64,000 bases of DNA from Quercus robur (GCF_932294415.1 NC_065545.1:41268327-41332326), one strand, 5' to 3'; positions 1-12,477 are shown, numbered from the stretch's first letter. Translations and numbers: made by a program. Notes: a model not told the origin generated them from the letters alone.

Positions 1-1754
1 AAACTCCTTATTACATAATTTTCATATTTTTAATTAGAAAAGAAAATTAAAAGGTTGCTAAAGGTCCAAGTGGGACCACCACTGATGTAGAGAGCTACCA
101 ACAGTTCTGATTTTTTTTTTTTTGGCTACAGTGAAGGTTAAGATTGAGATTTCAGTGACTGTGGTTGGTTTGGTTTTATCCCTATGTATGGCATATATTA
201 CTGTTTTTTTTTTCTAAAACTCTTTGTGTGGCTAAGAAAAGAACAGGGATTACTTCACTAGGAAATGAAATTTGTTGGTTTTTGAATGATACTTTGGGGA
301 GTTGGAGTAAAAATAGTGATGGCTGCACTGCACACTAGTAGTTTGCTTATCAAACTGAAGGCTATATTTTACCTATACTTAATATTATAGTTTTTTAAGT
401 GGAGTTTGTGGAGTATTTTTATTTCTGTTCACCTTGTGTGTGAAAAAGAATTATTTATTATTTATTTTTATATTTGTTGTATGCAAAAATCGTCTCATTT
501 TAGAAAATATTTTATTTTTCTAAAATTGTAAATTCTATTTTGAGAAGTAAAAATAAATTCATCCAAACAAAGTAATAACTATTATAGGTATAATTATTAT
601 CCCTTTACAAAGATGTTTTTATTTGATGGGATCCCTTATATAGATTTGATTTATTTAATAGAATTAAGATTTGAATCTCCATCCACTTAAAATGTAAATG
701 AGTATATAATTTTTTTTTTTTTTTTGGTTGAGGAAAGAGGATATATAAATTTGAATACTCTGGTAAGTGGTAACATAAGATACTTTCCTATAAGTTTCTC
801 AAAAAAAAAAAAAAAAAAATTTCTTATTTTAAGTATAACCTATTATAATATTAAATTATTAATAACTTCATGCAACCAAAACTAGTAATATTTATTTCTT
901 AGTATACCTTAACCTTTCATGCCCTTACGGCCGCCCACGCTTCAGAAGCAAATAAATTTATTTACGTGAAATTTTTTTTAATAGAGCTATATGGTCATAC
1001 TGGTGTCTACTCACATTTTACAAAGTACCCACACAGTTGTTAGGATGGTACCCCATTATATAAGGTGACTAGAGTTGGAGGTTCAAGGGGGAGGAATTTA
1101 TGATACAAGGTCAACAATATATACCACCACTTCCGTTAGGCGGAATGGTGTTTCCCCATGCCTTAAATGCTTGTGGGGTTTGAGAAACCAAGTTTGAGTG
1201 GTCTTGAGTGGAGAGGGGTGGGGGTAGTATATTTGGTTCATTAGATTAGGATTTCTATCTGAGCTCAAAAAATATAAATTTATATATATATATCTATATA
1301 TATTTCTAACATTTAAAAAAAAAAAAAATTACATTTTACAAGTTTTTATAGACCACAGGCTGCTGGAGGACTAATATATTTGTAGGGCTATTACTAAAAT
1401 TTTTCGATTTTTTAAGCTAATTGTAATGGGGCCATTTTAAATTTTAATATTTAAATTATTTGCGTAGATAAATTGTTCGTTGTTTTCAAATCCTAGCCAT
1501 TATTTGCCTTTCTTTTTATTATATTAGTCAAATACATAAGCCTCCCACCAAAAAAAAAAAAAAAAAAAAAATCAAATATATGAGCTGAACTAATTAGCTA
1601 CATATTTTGAAAAAATAAATGTTGGATTTTATGTTATTATTAAAACATATGTAAAGTTTCTTGTCAATTGAATTTTATATACTATTTGATCTATAAATTT
1701 ATTTTTGATGCATAATTTTAGACTACTCATGTAAAATATAAAAATATTTATATT
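1..1754. other. AT-rich intergenic, no gene seen
   Basis: No coding signal is visible. The stretch holds poly-T and poly-A runs (about 112-123, 711-725, 801-819, 1318-1328, 1551-1571) and nothing that resembles an exon. A missing first exon for the transporter at 5.8 kb was looked for here and not found. Confidence 0.6.
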
Positions 1755-1962
1755 TAGCGTTTGTTTGGCTCCAAATTAAAAAAGTTAGCTTATTTTACTG
1801 TTCATTTTATTTTTGTTACTTTTCATGGGTTCCACTTCACTTTTTGGCACTATTTATGAGTCTCACTGTAATATTTCAGCTAACTTTTACCTTTATCTAC
1901 AGTACTTTCAGCAAAAAAATTTCAATTTCAGCAAAATAAGCAGATTCAAAACAAACCCTTAA
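1755..1962. mobile_element. MITE, copy 1 of a local family
   Basis: The segment begins AGCGTTTGTTTGG and ends CAAAACAAACCCTTAA, giving short imperfect inverted ends. Inside are the family words found again at 2014-2236 and 3014-3235: a ‘cactatt’ block, a ‘tactttcagcaa’ block and a terminal ‘ataagc’ block. It is non-coding. The size and ends fit an hAT-like MITE, but the 8-bp target duplication could not be fixed, so the superfamily is an inference. Confidence 0.55.
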
Positions 1963-2013
1963 TCATTTTTATTTGCTTCACCAAACTTTGTTCTTTATGT
2001 TATTTTCAAGTCC

Positions 2014-2236
2014 TAGCGTGCGTTTGGATTAGGCGTTTCGCCTAATCTGTGCGTTCTGCGTTTTTTAGTGGATCTCATGGGTACTATTCACTTTTTCACT
2101 AAACTCAACAAAACACATTTTTAGATAAATTTGGGTCTCACAACACTATTCACATATTTAAAAATTATTTTACTACAGTATTTTCAGCAATAAGTTTTTA
2201 ATTTTCAGTAAATAAGCGGTATCCAAATACACCTCT
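2014..2236. mobile_element. MITE, copy 2 of the same family
   Basis: This copy has the ends GTGCGTTTGGATT and ATCCAAATACACC. It shares with copies 1 and 3 the internal order of a ‘cactattcac’ word, an ‘atttaaaaat’ word, ‘ctacagtattttcagcaata’ and ‘aataagcggtatcc’. Non-coding. Confidence 0.6.
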
Positions 2237-3013
2237 AGCTAGCCAAATCATTACGAATTTATTATGTAGAATATTTTATTTGTTTTTTAATTATTAAAAA
2301 CGAATCATAAATTTTATTTTATTTTGTAGAAAATACTAAGGTGATTTATTTTGATCACATTTGGATACAGACACGTGTCTAAACTAGACATGTGTTTGCA
2401 TCCTAACATGTCTAGTACACCGAACACAATCCCAACCTAATTATTAAATACTAGATTAATGGGAGTCAATGTATGCACGAATAGCCAAAGTAGCTGACAC
2501 ACCGTCTACAAGTTCTCTTTAAGGAAAATTGCCTAAAATAATTGAGAGAAATAAGACGAGATTTTTTCACAAGATGTCTCAACTTTTCTTAATAGTTTTG
2601 GTATTAGTGTACAATTATTTAGAGAAAGATTTGTGATCTCAAATCATGGTTTTTTTTTTATTATAAAAATGTCTGTCATGCATTACAACTTTAGTCAGAT
2701 GGGGATGGAACACGACTGTTTGTCTCTTTTTCGAAGATTTAGCCCGAAAGCTCCAAATTAAGAAAACATTATAATATTTTGATCTTTACAAAAATGTTGA
2801 AAATTCAAAGAATAATGCAAACCATGCATACACCAAATTAACCAGCTAACCATGACGTGGGTACATACACATTCTTGAATTGGTAATTTTGGTGTAAGCG
2901 TACACCAAAAAAAATTTGGTGTTAGCATGTGAGGAATCTAGAAGGGTAGATCAGATGTCGAGAGATTTGACCCCTCTTGAACCTACGGTTTAGCTTGGCT
3001 TGGAAATCCAATA

Positions 3014-3235
3014 ATTTAAGTTGAGTTTGGATTACACTGAAATTATTTCTCTCTTTGTGTTTGGTGTTTTTTTGTGGATCCCGTGCACTGTTCACAGGAT
3101 CTGCAAGTAGAATTTCAATAAATCTAACTTCAAAATTGGGTTCCACGGCACTATTGACACATTTAAAAAGTATTTCGCTACAGTGTTTTTCATTTTCAGT
3201 TTTCAGCAATAAACGGTATCCAAACAAATCCTTAG
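3014..3235. mobile_element. MITE, copy 3 of the same family
   Basis: The ends are GAGTTTGGATTAC and CGGTATCCAAACAAATCC. The interior has the same ‘ctacagtgtttt’ and ‘ttttcagcaataaacgg’ blocks as copy 2. Short open frames on both strands here are shadows of the repeat. Confidence 0.6.
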
Positions 3236-4897
3236 GTTTTTTTTTTTTTTTTCATTTCTTTAATATCTTTTTCAGTCTATAATAATACTTCCAAATATAG
3301 TGAAGCAAATAAAAGAGATTAGAATTAATGAATTTGATAAAAATTAAATTGATATTACATAAAGCAAATTGAAAACACAACAAATTGAGGAATATTCTAG
3401 TGTAACATGACTTGATCATGTGCAACAAACACTAACTGCACATTGATAGAAACAGTAACACGGAGTTGCGTGAGTCAGGTTAGATAATATCATTTGTGGT
3501 GCTCTATATCAATAGTTTGAACCTCACCTCCTCCTCCTCCATTATCTACTAATCTCAGTTGGACTTTTCCTTTAAATTCCATTATTATTTACCTCTTTCT
3601 CTCATTAGCATGTCAAGTTTGGATTAGGATTAGGATTAGGACTCTATTGTTTGGATCTTACTCACTAAACAGTTGGACATATTTTTAGTAACCTCAAATA
3701 GTCCTTGACAACTTTTTTTTATTGGTAATTTATATACATATATAGTGGGTCTTGGAACCAAGACCTTATTCTCCATCCAATCATTATAGGAGAAGGAAGT
3801 GTCAATTGAGCTATAGCTCAATTGGCCCTTGAACACTTGACATTTAGAGCATTTTAGTCTCAAGAAAACTATTTTAGCACCTACCAAATGTAGTCTGGAG
3901 TGTTCATTTTGGATTAAATAGGTGATTTATATTGTTCTTGGCCTAGCCTGACCAGTTTGATTCATGTCTCCAGGTTATTATTATTATTTTTTTAGGTAAA
4001 TAAAAAATAAAAAATTATGACATGTTTTTCTGTAAAACGTTAGTAATTTAAAATTCTTCAGAATGATTCCTCTTACATGGTTTTTTTTACAAGCAATAAA
4101 CTTTTAAAGGAGAACCTTTGAAGACCTGATCATATTGTTTCACTTTTGAAACAACAATAAAACAGTAATCCTAAACTTTTAGGATCATTATGAATTTTCA
4201 AAAGAGTAATTAGGATAAGCCACGCGTATTCTTGTCCGTTATTCTATTATATTTTCAGACTTTCTGTTATCTTGTTAGTTAACATATCATTTTTTACTAC
4301 TATTAATGCTGTTTTAAGTAGTCTCAAATAAAAAATTGTTGCATACCTGCATGATATCAGATCTAATATTCATTTATATTAATTGAATCTTTCTGCTATT
4401 GCCAATGTAAAGGGAATATCCAACTGTTGGTACAGGATTGTGTCTAACCTTTGGCTTATCTTAGAAACGTTGCATGTGATGGATGTTTTTTTTTTTTTTT
4501 TACCTGGCAAGTCATGAAATAAAAATATGGATCCATGTCTAAGTGAATTAATAATCTGAAGGTACAGAGATTGCATGTGATTGTCAGCCAGGTGTTTCTT
4601 TTCGTTTTTTGAGTCCTTCCAACTCCCTTTTTGTTTCTGATTACTTTGACTTCTGTATAATTCATCAAACATGGACTAACTTTCAAACCGCACAATTTGG
4701 TATAAAAGAAGAAAGATAAAGAACAGTTTTTTCTTAGACTTTTAAACCATTTCCATTCATCATTTTCTGTCTGATATACAAAAACCATTCTTGGCATTTT
4801 GTTTGCAAGTTCACAATGAAAAGATATCATAGATAGGGATAAGAAAATTAACTTTGTCGCTGGATGGAGGGGGAGGAGATGGGGGTGTTTAATTAAC
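3236..4897. other. Intergenic, no gene seen
   Basis: AT-rich sequence with (CTC)n at about 3528-3541, a GGATTA tandem near 3622-3640 and several poly-T runs. The words at about 3770-3835 (an ‘agctcaattgg’ pair) look like remains of a tRNA-derived repeat, too weak to call. Confidence 0.5.
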
Positions 4898-5348
4898 CTT
4901 GTTTGGATTTTCTTTTAGAGGCAGGAGGGGAAAGGAGTTTGAGGGGATTTTGAAGGGTAAGATACCCCTTACAAACTCCTCATTTTTTATTCCCTTAATT
5001 GGAAGAATTAATAGAGGAAGGTTTCACATATATTAAAAAAATTTAATTATCAATTGCATCTCTATAATGTCAATTTAGATCGATTTCCTTAAATCCAACA
5101 AAAAAGTAGTATAGATGTCAATTTATATGGTTTCTTACTTTCTTATCATTTCATCATACTTCCCTTTTTTTCTTAAAAAAAAAAAAAAAAAAAAATACGA
5201 ACAAAGGAGAGATATATATTCATCATCCTTTTACTTAATTTTTAGAATATCCAAATAAGGAGAAGGTATAATTATTTTTTGTTCCCTCTCCTCTCTTTCC
5301 CGTCATAACCTTTACTCCCCTTGCCTTCCAAACTTCTAAACAAACTAC
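4898..5348. mobile_element. Possible MITE with polypurine/polypyrimidine ends
   Basis: The left end reads TGTTTGGATTTTCTTTTAGA followed by a purine-rich block of G-runs. The right end has a pyrimidine-rich block followed by TTCTAAACAAAC, roughly its inverted complement. The middle is AT-rich and non-coding. It is probably an hAT-like MITE, but the target duplication was not resolved. Confidence 0.35.
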
Positions 5349-5795
5349 TAAATATGGAATTTTTTTTTCATGGAATTGGGCCAGACACATGACATACTAT
5401 AGTCAATAAGTGTGAAGTATTTTTGTTTGTGTACAATTACTGCAATCTTATTAATTTGCATATCTTCAACATTAACAACTGTTCTAGTGTGATTATCAGT
5501 CGTTTAGATGACATCCAATAAGTGATCATAATCCATTTATAATGAGCACCATTGACCGATGTTTTTCATGGAAGCACATAAATATAATTATTAATGTTTG
5601 AATTGCATATTCCAGCTAGAGCAAGATTTTAACCCATCTAATAATTAGTGAGATAAAATTTTGCAATCATACTGTATTCCAATTATGTTGTTGCTAACTC
5701 AAATTTGATTCACAAATACACTAGCACCATAAATATGTTGTTTGTGGCCTCTGATAATGATAAATCTTTTCCATTGTGGAACTTGTTTGTTTCAG
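5349..5795. other. Upstream/intron sequence of the transporter
   Basis: AT-rich sequence ends in a pyrimidine-rich tract and TTTCAG at 5790-5795, a good splice acceptor. The open frame continues upstream to an ATG-like start at 5742, but those 18 residues have no transporter character, so this is read as the 3' end of an intron. Confidence 0.6.
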
Positions 5796-7671
5796 GTCTT
5801 TCTTCTCTGTTTGTTGGCTGGGTGTAGCATCTGCTGGTTCAACACTGTCTGTTTTGTTCTTTGCAATCAAAACTTTCCAGCTAATCGTCCCCTTGCCATC
5901 TCTCTGACAGTAAGCTACAATGGTGTAAGTGCAGCCTTATACGCTCTTGCTGCCAATGCAATTGATCCTTCATCTGATGCATTATATCTTCTTTTGAATG
6001 CCCTCATTCCTCTGCTCACTTCTGTTGTATCACTAATACCAATTCTTCGCCAACCATCTCTAGACCCTCTTCCACCTGATGCAGTTCGCCGTGACTCCCT
6101 TATATTTCTCTTTTTGAATTTCTTAGCAGTTGTTACCGGTATTTACCTTCTTATCTTTGGTTCTACCACAACTGATTTAACAACAGCTCGTATCCTCCTT
6201 AGTGTAGCCATTTTCTTACTAATCTTCCCTCTATGTATCCCTGGCGTTGTCTATGCTAAAAATTGGTTCCGTACCATTCATTCTAGCTTTCACTTTGACG
6301 GCTCTGGCTTCATTCTTGTTGAGGCAGATGATCTTGAGCTTCATAAGGAGCTCCTTTCACGTCATGCTAGTAGTATTGGCTCTATTGGAAATGGATCACT
6401 CTCTCATCTCTTAAGTGATAATGGATCTGTGATTGCAATCACCAGACAGAAAACTGGAGAGATTGAAGGATGTTTTCAGAGAATGCTTGTTAGGGATCAG
6501 TTGGCAATGCTTGGGCAAGAGCACCCAGCTGGAGTGCTTGTACGTAGGATCGATTTTTGGCTATACTATTTGGCTTATTTCTGTGGAGGCACAATTGGCC
6601 TTGTGTATAGTAACAATCTAGGACAGATAGCACAGTCATTGGGACAAAGTTCAAAAACTACCACCCTCCTTACTCTCTATTCATCATTCTCCTTCTTTGG
6701 CCGATTGCTTTCTGCAGTACCAGACTACATTCGCGCGTAAGTAATCACAACTATTACTTTTACAGTGCTTTTGGAAATAGATTGATGATGAATGACTACT
6801 AATGCACGGTGACTAGTATCAATGTCCTTATTTCAAGGGATATTTTCGAAAAATATGAAGAGAAAAGAACATTAGGAAGAGAGAACATGGAGTCTGCATA
6901 ATGCTTATGCTTGCATTTTAAAATTTTGACCATAATCTAAGAAAACAGATTCCTCTCTACTTCACGGTTAAAATTTTATTTCTTAGATTTGACAGTGTAC
7001 GGAGTTTCTTAATTTGAACAATGAAATGGATCCATTTCAAATGGAGAGGATCCTAACACAATGAGATACTAATGTAAAGGATCAATGCATGTGTTGTTGT
7101 CAAACTTAATTGAAGTTTCTAAAATGTTGTAAAAAATTTAAGAAGATGTAGCATAATAACCAATATTTTACGACACTTACAAATTCTTACTTTGTGCAGA
7201 AAGTTCTATTTTGCTAGGACTGGATGGCTGACCATTGCACTTTTGCCAACCCCAATTGCATTCTTCTTGCTAGCAAGTTCAGACAGTGCGGTCGTACTGC
7301 ATGTTGGCACTGCACTGGTTGGGTTGAGCTCTGGGTTCATATTTGCTGCTGCTGTATCAATTACATCCGAGCTGTTTGGACCTAACAGCGTAGGCGTCAA
7401 CCACAACATGCTCATCACCAATATCCCAATTGGGTCACTTGTATATGGATGTCTTGCTGCATTAGTCTATGATGCCAACATAAGCCCTGGCTTAGGAAAC
7501 ATACTAATGTCTGATTCGGCAGTGTGCATGGGGAGGCAGTGCTATTTCTTAACATTTTTGTTATGGGGTTGCATATCAGTTCTGGGACTAGTTTGTAGTA
7601 TGCTGTTATTTTTTAGAACCAGACATGCTTATGACCTTTTTGAACAGAACCGTATATCACAACTCTATTAG
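5796..7671 (+). CDS. Nodulin-like / NFD4-type MFS transporter, C-terminal two exons
   Basis: This is a membrane carrier of the plant Nodulin-like branch of the major facilitator superfamily; its substrate is unknown. Exon 5796-6736 starts after TTTCAG and opens with a hydrophobic helix containing LLAGCSICWFNTVCFVLC, then QNFPANRP, typical of the family. Donor GTAAGT is at 6737-6742, intron 6737-7199, and the acceptor is TGTGCAG. Exon 7200-7671 continues in phase (DYIRA|KFYFARTGW) and ends at TAG with the usual C-terminal block containing CMGRQCYF. The visible part is 470 residues with multiple membrane helices. Family members are about 80-90 residues longer at the N terminus, and no first exon is seen in the upstream 5.7 kb. 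Either the first intron is very long or the gene is 5'-truncated. No stop or frameshift is seen in the two exons. Confidence 0.85.
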
Positions 7672-8395
7672 TGGGTTGTGGTTAGGTTCAAATAGAGAGT
7701 TGGAGAGGCACTAACTTGTACAGATATGTCAATTGTGTACTATTGTTTAGGCCCTTCCACAAATGAAGAAGGTTTCCTTGTTTTTACTAAATTTTGGAGA
7801 GAGAGAGAGAGAGAGAGAGAGAGATGTTCTGAGCAAATATTTTGACAATGATATAGTGGTTTCTGTGGTGACAATGTTAGGATGGCTCTTGTAAACATGG
7901 AAGATATATCGCTAGTGAAATTATTCAATATTTGAATGTAATACTTTCTTCTCTTGATAGGGCCTCGTTTGAGACCCTTACTACTTAATACATGATAGTG
8001 AAGAAAAGAGATAAATTATGTAGTTGGACAATGTTATATTGAATTTGATCAATCGTAGGATTGATTTGTTTTGAAGTAATTTCCAAACTTTTACTTATTT
8101 ATTTATAATTTTAGTAATTTTTTATGTAGTCTATGGAAAACTTTTCAGAATTACCATAAAATTATTGTAAAATAGCAAAAAATAATTTACTACTTCGTAA
8201 AGTGAATATCAAGCAAATTAGTGGAAACTGGAAATTATCTTTTTAGAAGAAGCCTATGCCTTTTCCCACCTACCTGCTCTAGTCTGAGTTTGTTTAGTTT
8301 GCAATTTTGATCTGTGTACCTGTCTCATCTGTTGGGTGTTCAATTATCTTCCTTCTCTTCCTTGTGAGGGGTCTTGAGCTTGGGGTATATTTGCT
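7672..8395. other. 3' flank of transporter with (GA)n
   Basis: The stretch contains a (GA)n microsatellite at about 7797-7824 and AT-rich sequence. It probably includes the 3' UTR. No further gene is seen. Confidence 0.5.
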
Positions 8396-8727
8396 ATATA
8401 TTTATTTGATTTTCACAAATAATTTCATTAAGTAACCTCAAATGAAACTATTTTGTTATGTAACCTCATTTGGAAGTGAACTCGAGGCGCTGAGAGTTGA
8501 GTTTCAAGGGGTAACTCAAGTTTTAGAAATTCAAGTTCCATGGAGAAAAACCTAAATTTAGGTTTTTTATTTTTTATTTATTATTATTATTATTATTATA
8601 AATTTTAAAGTTCTCACTAAAACTCGAGTTTCAGAAACTCATGTTCCAAATGAGACTACTTAGCAAAACAATTTCGTTTCAAACTACTTAATGAATTGGT
8701 TGTGAAAATAAAATAAATAGCAAAAAA
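8396..8727. mobile_element. Fold-back MITE with ~100-bp inverted arms
   Basis: The left arm (from about 8396 to CTCGAG near 8483) is matched in inverted complement by the right arm (CTCGAG near 8621 to about 8727). Paired words include TTTTCACAA with TTGTGAAAA, CATTAAGTA with TACTTAATG, and CTCATTTGG with CCAAATGAG. The centre is a TTA-rich spacer. It is non-coding and would fold into a long hairpin. Confidence 0.7.
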
Positions 8728-10114
8728 AGGTGCTTAATCCTGTATCTTGTACTTCACCTAGTCCAATTATGGGCCTATTTTTGGGCTTTGCAGATGTGTC
8801 TTTGAATTGTACTACAAGAAGTCTGAACGAGATAAAGATTCAACTACAAACATGTAAATAGGATATTTATTGTTATTGGGCCTTCAAATTTAAGGCCCAA
8901 ATATTGTTTGTGTTTGGCTCTGAGAAAAAGCAATGAATTAATTGCGATTATTACTTTTATTTTATTTTTTTGAGAATTTTTTTATTTTTTATTTTTTATG
9001 TTGATTGAGAGTTTATTTGCACTATGTTTTGTTTTGTTTTGTTGTTGAGAATATAAAGTAAAGTAAGTCCATAAATTCAATCTGCCATCTAGTCATATTT
9101 GTAACTTTTTTGTTTTCTTTTTTCTCCTCATCTCATCTGAGTTCAAAGATAAACAATGAATTTTTTTTTTTTGTAATTACATTATTTTTCCTTGAGATTT
9201 GAAGAAAATAACACTCCCTTCATTTGTGTTAATATTAGGAATGGAGTATTCCAAAATTTTAATGATTTTTTTAAACCAAATTTTAACCATGGTTAGAGTG
9301 TCTTCTCTTGTACTGTTATCTTGGATCTGTGATATGTTTGGTTCTACTGTTTGGTAGGGCTGTTAATTTGTATGTAGCTTTGTTTTTGTTCAGTGAAAAT
9401 TTACTGATTTATCAAAAAGCAATCACCTATTTATTTATTTCAATTGTAAAGAATGCTATCATCTGTGCTCTAAACAATTTAAAACAGAGTTTGAAATGTT
9501 AATGAAATTGGTAGTTCTTGTATATACCAATTCTTGTAGATTAGTCATTGCATTCTTCTTTCATACCCTCTTTAAATTTTTTGTACTGCTTTCATTCTTT
9601 TCTTTGGTATGATAGCCAGCTAAAGGATCTCAATCTTATGTGTAGGTTCTATAAATAGATTTTTGGAATTATTACCGTGTATTGTTAGGGTTAACTGTAT
9701 AGCTGTTTCGAGTAGCTTGAAGTTGATTTTATTAACTTGAGTTGGGTTGTGCCTTAATTTGTTGATTTGATTTTTTAAATATGAAAAATTCTATTTATAT
9801 AACCAAACTAACTGTAGTGCTGTGTTTTTGTACTTGGGTCATAGATACAATGTTTATTTTTTGTTTTCTTGACCAAAGGTTTTGTTGTGGATTATTGATA
9901 TGTGGATTATAATAGTTTTAGGATTCATTGAGAAAGAGTTTGGTGGAATTTTTTAACTAAGAGGGGTAAAAAGAAAACTTTTGATTGGGTTCATGTTTGA
10001 GTGTTTAAATCATTGGTTTTTTTACTGTATTTTTTAAAATTTGATATTGTTCTTATGTTGGACTTTCGGTTGGTTAAGTTTTTGTTATACCATCATAAAA
10101 CCAACTATGATTAT
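8728..10114. other. Intergenic, no gene seen
   Basis: T-rich sequence without convincing exons. The short open frames lack family character. The last five bases (ATTAT, 10110-10114) are the left target duplication of the retroelement. Confidence 0.6.
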
Positions 10115-10899
10115 TGTAGGGGTAAAGTCCCAAGATCATACAATGGGCCTTGGGCCCTATATAAAATTCGACCACGTCCGAGGAGAAGGTGTGGGTACCA
10201 AAAGGGCTCCCGGCCCAATTCTTATGGGCCTAAAATTGTTTAAAAGGCGGTCCGAGGAGAAATGTCTCCTCGGACATACCAAATGTGGCTCGAACATGCA
10301 CTTTGCCAGCTATAAGGATTCACTCCAACGAGTATTAGTAACAGGGATGAGTCCCACAAGCCCGTAAGAGGGAGGAAAGTGTAGGATGCCAATGGAGAGA
10401 CTACAGTTGTCACATTAAATGCAAGGAAGCTACTTTTCCAGCCGCATTAATGTGGAGAGGACTTGTGAACAGTGTTATCTTGGCTACCACAACTCACAGA
10501 AAGATGGGCGAGATGTCCGATGGGACGGGCACTTAAGTGAAGGTCTAGATGATTAACAATTGTAAGGTCCTGATGACTTCAAGGGGGCTATATAAGAGGG
10601 GGGAGTCTCCATGAAGAAGGGGACGGAAAAAAGGGAGTAACTTAGAACAGAAGAAGAGGGTGAGAACCATAGCCTTTGAGTAGAGACAGAGATACATCCC
10701 CTACGTCTCCTCGGACCGTATATCTAATGGACATGAAGGAGATTTTCTTATTTTCGATTGTTGTATGACCCAATGTTAACTAGTATGCACTTTATTAGGG
10801 CCTAGTTCTGTAACCCACTCTTTATAAATTCATTGTTTCGGGCTCTTTGGGCCAGAACCCCATACCTGTTGGGCCTGGACCCCGAATCGTGACCCTACA
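10115..10899 (+). repeat. 5' LTR of Tat element
   Basis: 785 bp, TG..CA with the perfect inverted ends TGTAGGG/CCCTACA. A TATA-like ‘gctatataagagg’ lies near 10587, and a GGGCC-rich block near the 3' end probably belongs to R/U5. It contains a hairpin at about 10250-10274 whose second arm is missing in the 3' LTR. Confidence 0.93.
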
Positions 10900-10901
10900 A
10901 T

Positions 10902-10919
10902 TGGCGCCATCTGTGGGGA
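10902..10919 (+). promoter_or_regulatory. Primer binding site
   Basis: TGGCGCCATCTGTGGGGA starts two bases after the LTR. It would pair with the 3' end of a tRNA ending GGCGCCA. By memory of plant tRNAs, tRNA-Lys fits about 14 of 18 positions, so the assignment is tentative. Confidence 0.75.
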
Positions 10920-10952
10920 GAACTTGTGCTTCAGCAAGTGAGACCGTTAGAG

Positions 10953-12457
10953 ATGGAAGGATCAGGTCTGCGCCAAACGGGACACGCAGACTCCCAACGG
11001 CAGGACAACTTCTTGAACCTCGAACGGGAGAGAGATCAAGACAAGCGACGAGAGGGTAGTGTAAATACCTTCCACACGAGTAGAAGTCGCTCAAAAGGGA
11101 AAGGACACGCATCCCAAAAGCGAAGCGATCATAGGGCTCTACAGTAAGAAATCGATGACTTGAAGAAGAAGTTACGCTGAGTGCAGCGAAGGCGTCCTTC
11201 CCCCAACCCGGACAATAGCGATGAAGAGGACAACGAGTACAGGCAGAGATCGAGAACCTCGCCAAGTGAAACCTTCTCCTATGAGGAAGAGCAACCTCAC
11301 AAACGCGACCACAAAAGCCCATCTTACCAGGGTCTAGCAAACGACGCCATGAGTAAGGCCCTGGACCGCATCTCCCAGTCACCCTTCACGTGTAGGATAG
11401 AAGGGGTTGAGCTTCCTCGGCGGTTCCACCAACCCACTTTTGCCATATATAATGGTTGGACGGACCCAGTAGAGCACGTAAGCCAATTTAACCAGAGGAT
11501 GAACGTCCATTCTTGGGATGAGGCGTTGATGTGCAAAGTGTTTTCGTCTAATTTAGGACCCATGGCGATGAGATGGTTCAATGGCCTCAAGCCAAACTCC
11601 ATAAACTCTTTTAAGCAGCTGACACAGGCTTTCAGTTCTCGCTTCATAACTAGCAGCAGGGTCCCTCGGCCCCTAGACTCCCTCCTGTCCTTGTCCATGC
11701 GAGAAGGAGAGACCCTAAAAGCCTACTTAGACAGATATTGGGAAATGTATAAGGAAATAGGGGGAAATTACGATGACGTCGCCATTAGCACATTCAAGAG
11801 GGGACTGCCGATAGAGCATGGTTTAAGAAATTCCCTGACTGGGAAACTAGTCACCAGCGTGCGCCAACTCATGGACAGAATCAACAAGTACAAGAGAGTC
11901 GAAGACGGGAAATGGAAAAACGAAGGTTGTCCCTCAAGAGAGGAGGGACTTTAGGTCGGACCACTTTAACAACAGTAACCAGCCGAGAAGGGATTACTCG
12001 GAGTAATTTGGATCCATAGGGGCATAGGCAGTCCATGCTATGTTCCGAGAACCATTACATAAGATCCTAGAAAAAGTGAAGAACGAACAATTCTTTCAAT
12101 GGCCAAGCAGGATGGCAGGCGACCCCGCGAAACGTAACCAGAATTTGTATTGCGAGTATCACCAAGAGCCGGGCCACACCATCAATGACTGCTGGAATCT
12201 GAAAAACCACTTGGATCGGCTGGTCCGAGAGGGAAAGTTGAGACACCTCTTACATCATCCTGTTGGACGGCAGGAGCAGTCGAACGTCGAAACAAGGCAA
12301 AGCACATTGAGACCACCCATTGGCACGATAAATGTCATTCTTGCCGTACCAGGAAGAACCGACTCCCATCCTTTCAGAGTGATGTCGGTGGGTCGACTCC
12401 CCGCTGAAGCTGACGACCGGGAGTCTAAGAGGGCTAGAGGGATGGCCACGCCCTAAT
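10953..12457 (+). pseudogene. gag: gag (capsid) of Tat element, broken
   Basis: The frame opens at ATG 10953, 54 bases after the LTR. An arginine/serine-rich N-terminal part is interrupted by TAA at 11145 and TGA at 11178. The retrotransposon gag domain runs from about 11400 to 11910, with the recognisable words MRWFNGL and LDRYWEMYKEI. A TAG at 11952 and a frame change follow, after which 12040-12457 carries a zinc-knuckle-like stretch (C..YHQEPGHTINDC) and a basic tail. The product would be the capsid/nucleocapsid protein that packages element RNA. At least three stops and one frame shift make it non-functional as a single product. Confidence 0.88.
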
Positions 12458-12477
12458 CGGATTCTCGGATGAGGACA

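Noticed and set aside
5742-5795. Using the upstream ATG at 5742 as the transporter start
   Set aside because: The 18 extra residues lack transporter character and a clear acceptor (TTTCAG) sits exactly where family similarity begins.
10822-11382. Minus-strand open frame of 186 residues at the LTR/gag junction
   Set aside because: It runs antisense through the LTR end, primer site and gag start; its composition mirrors the GC-rich sense sequence and no domain is visible.
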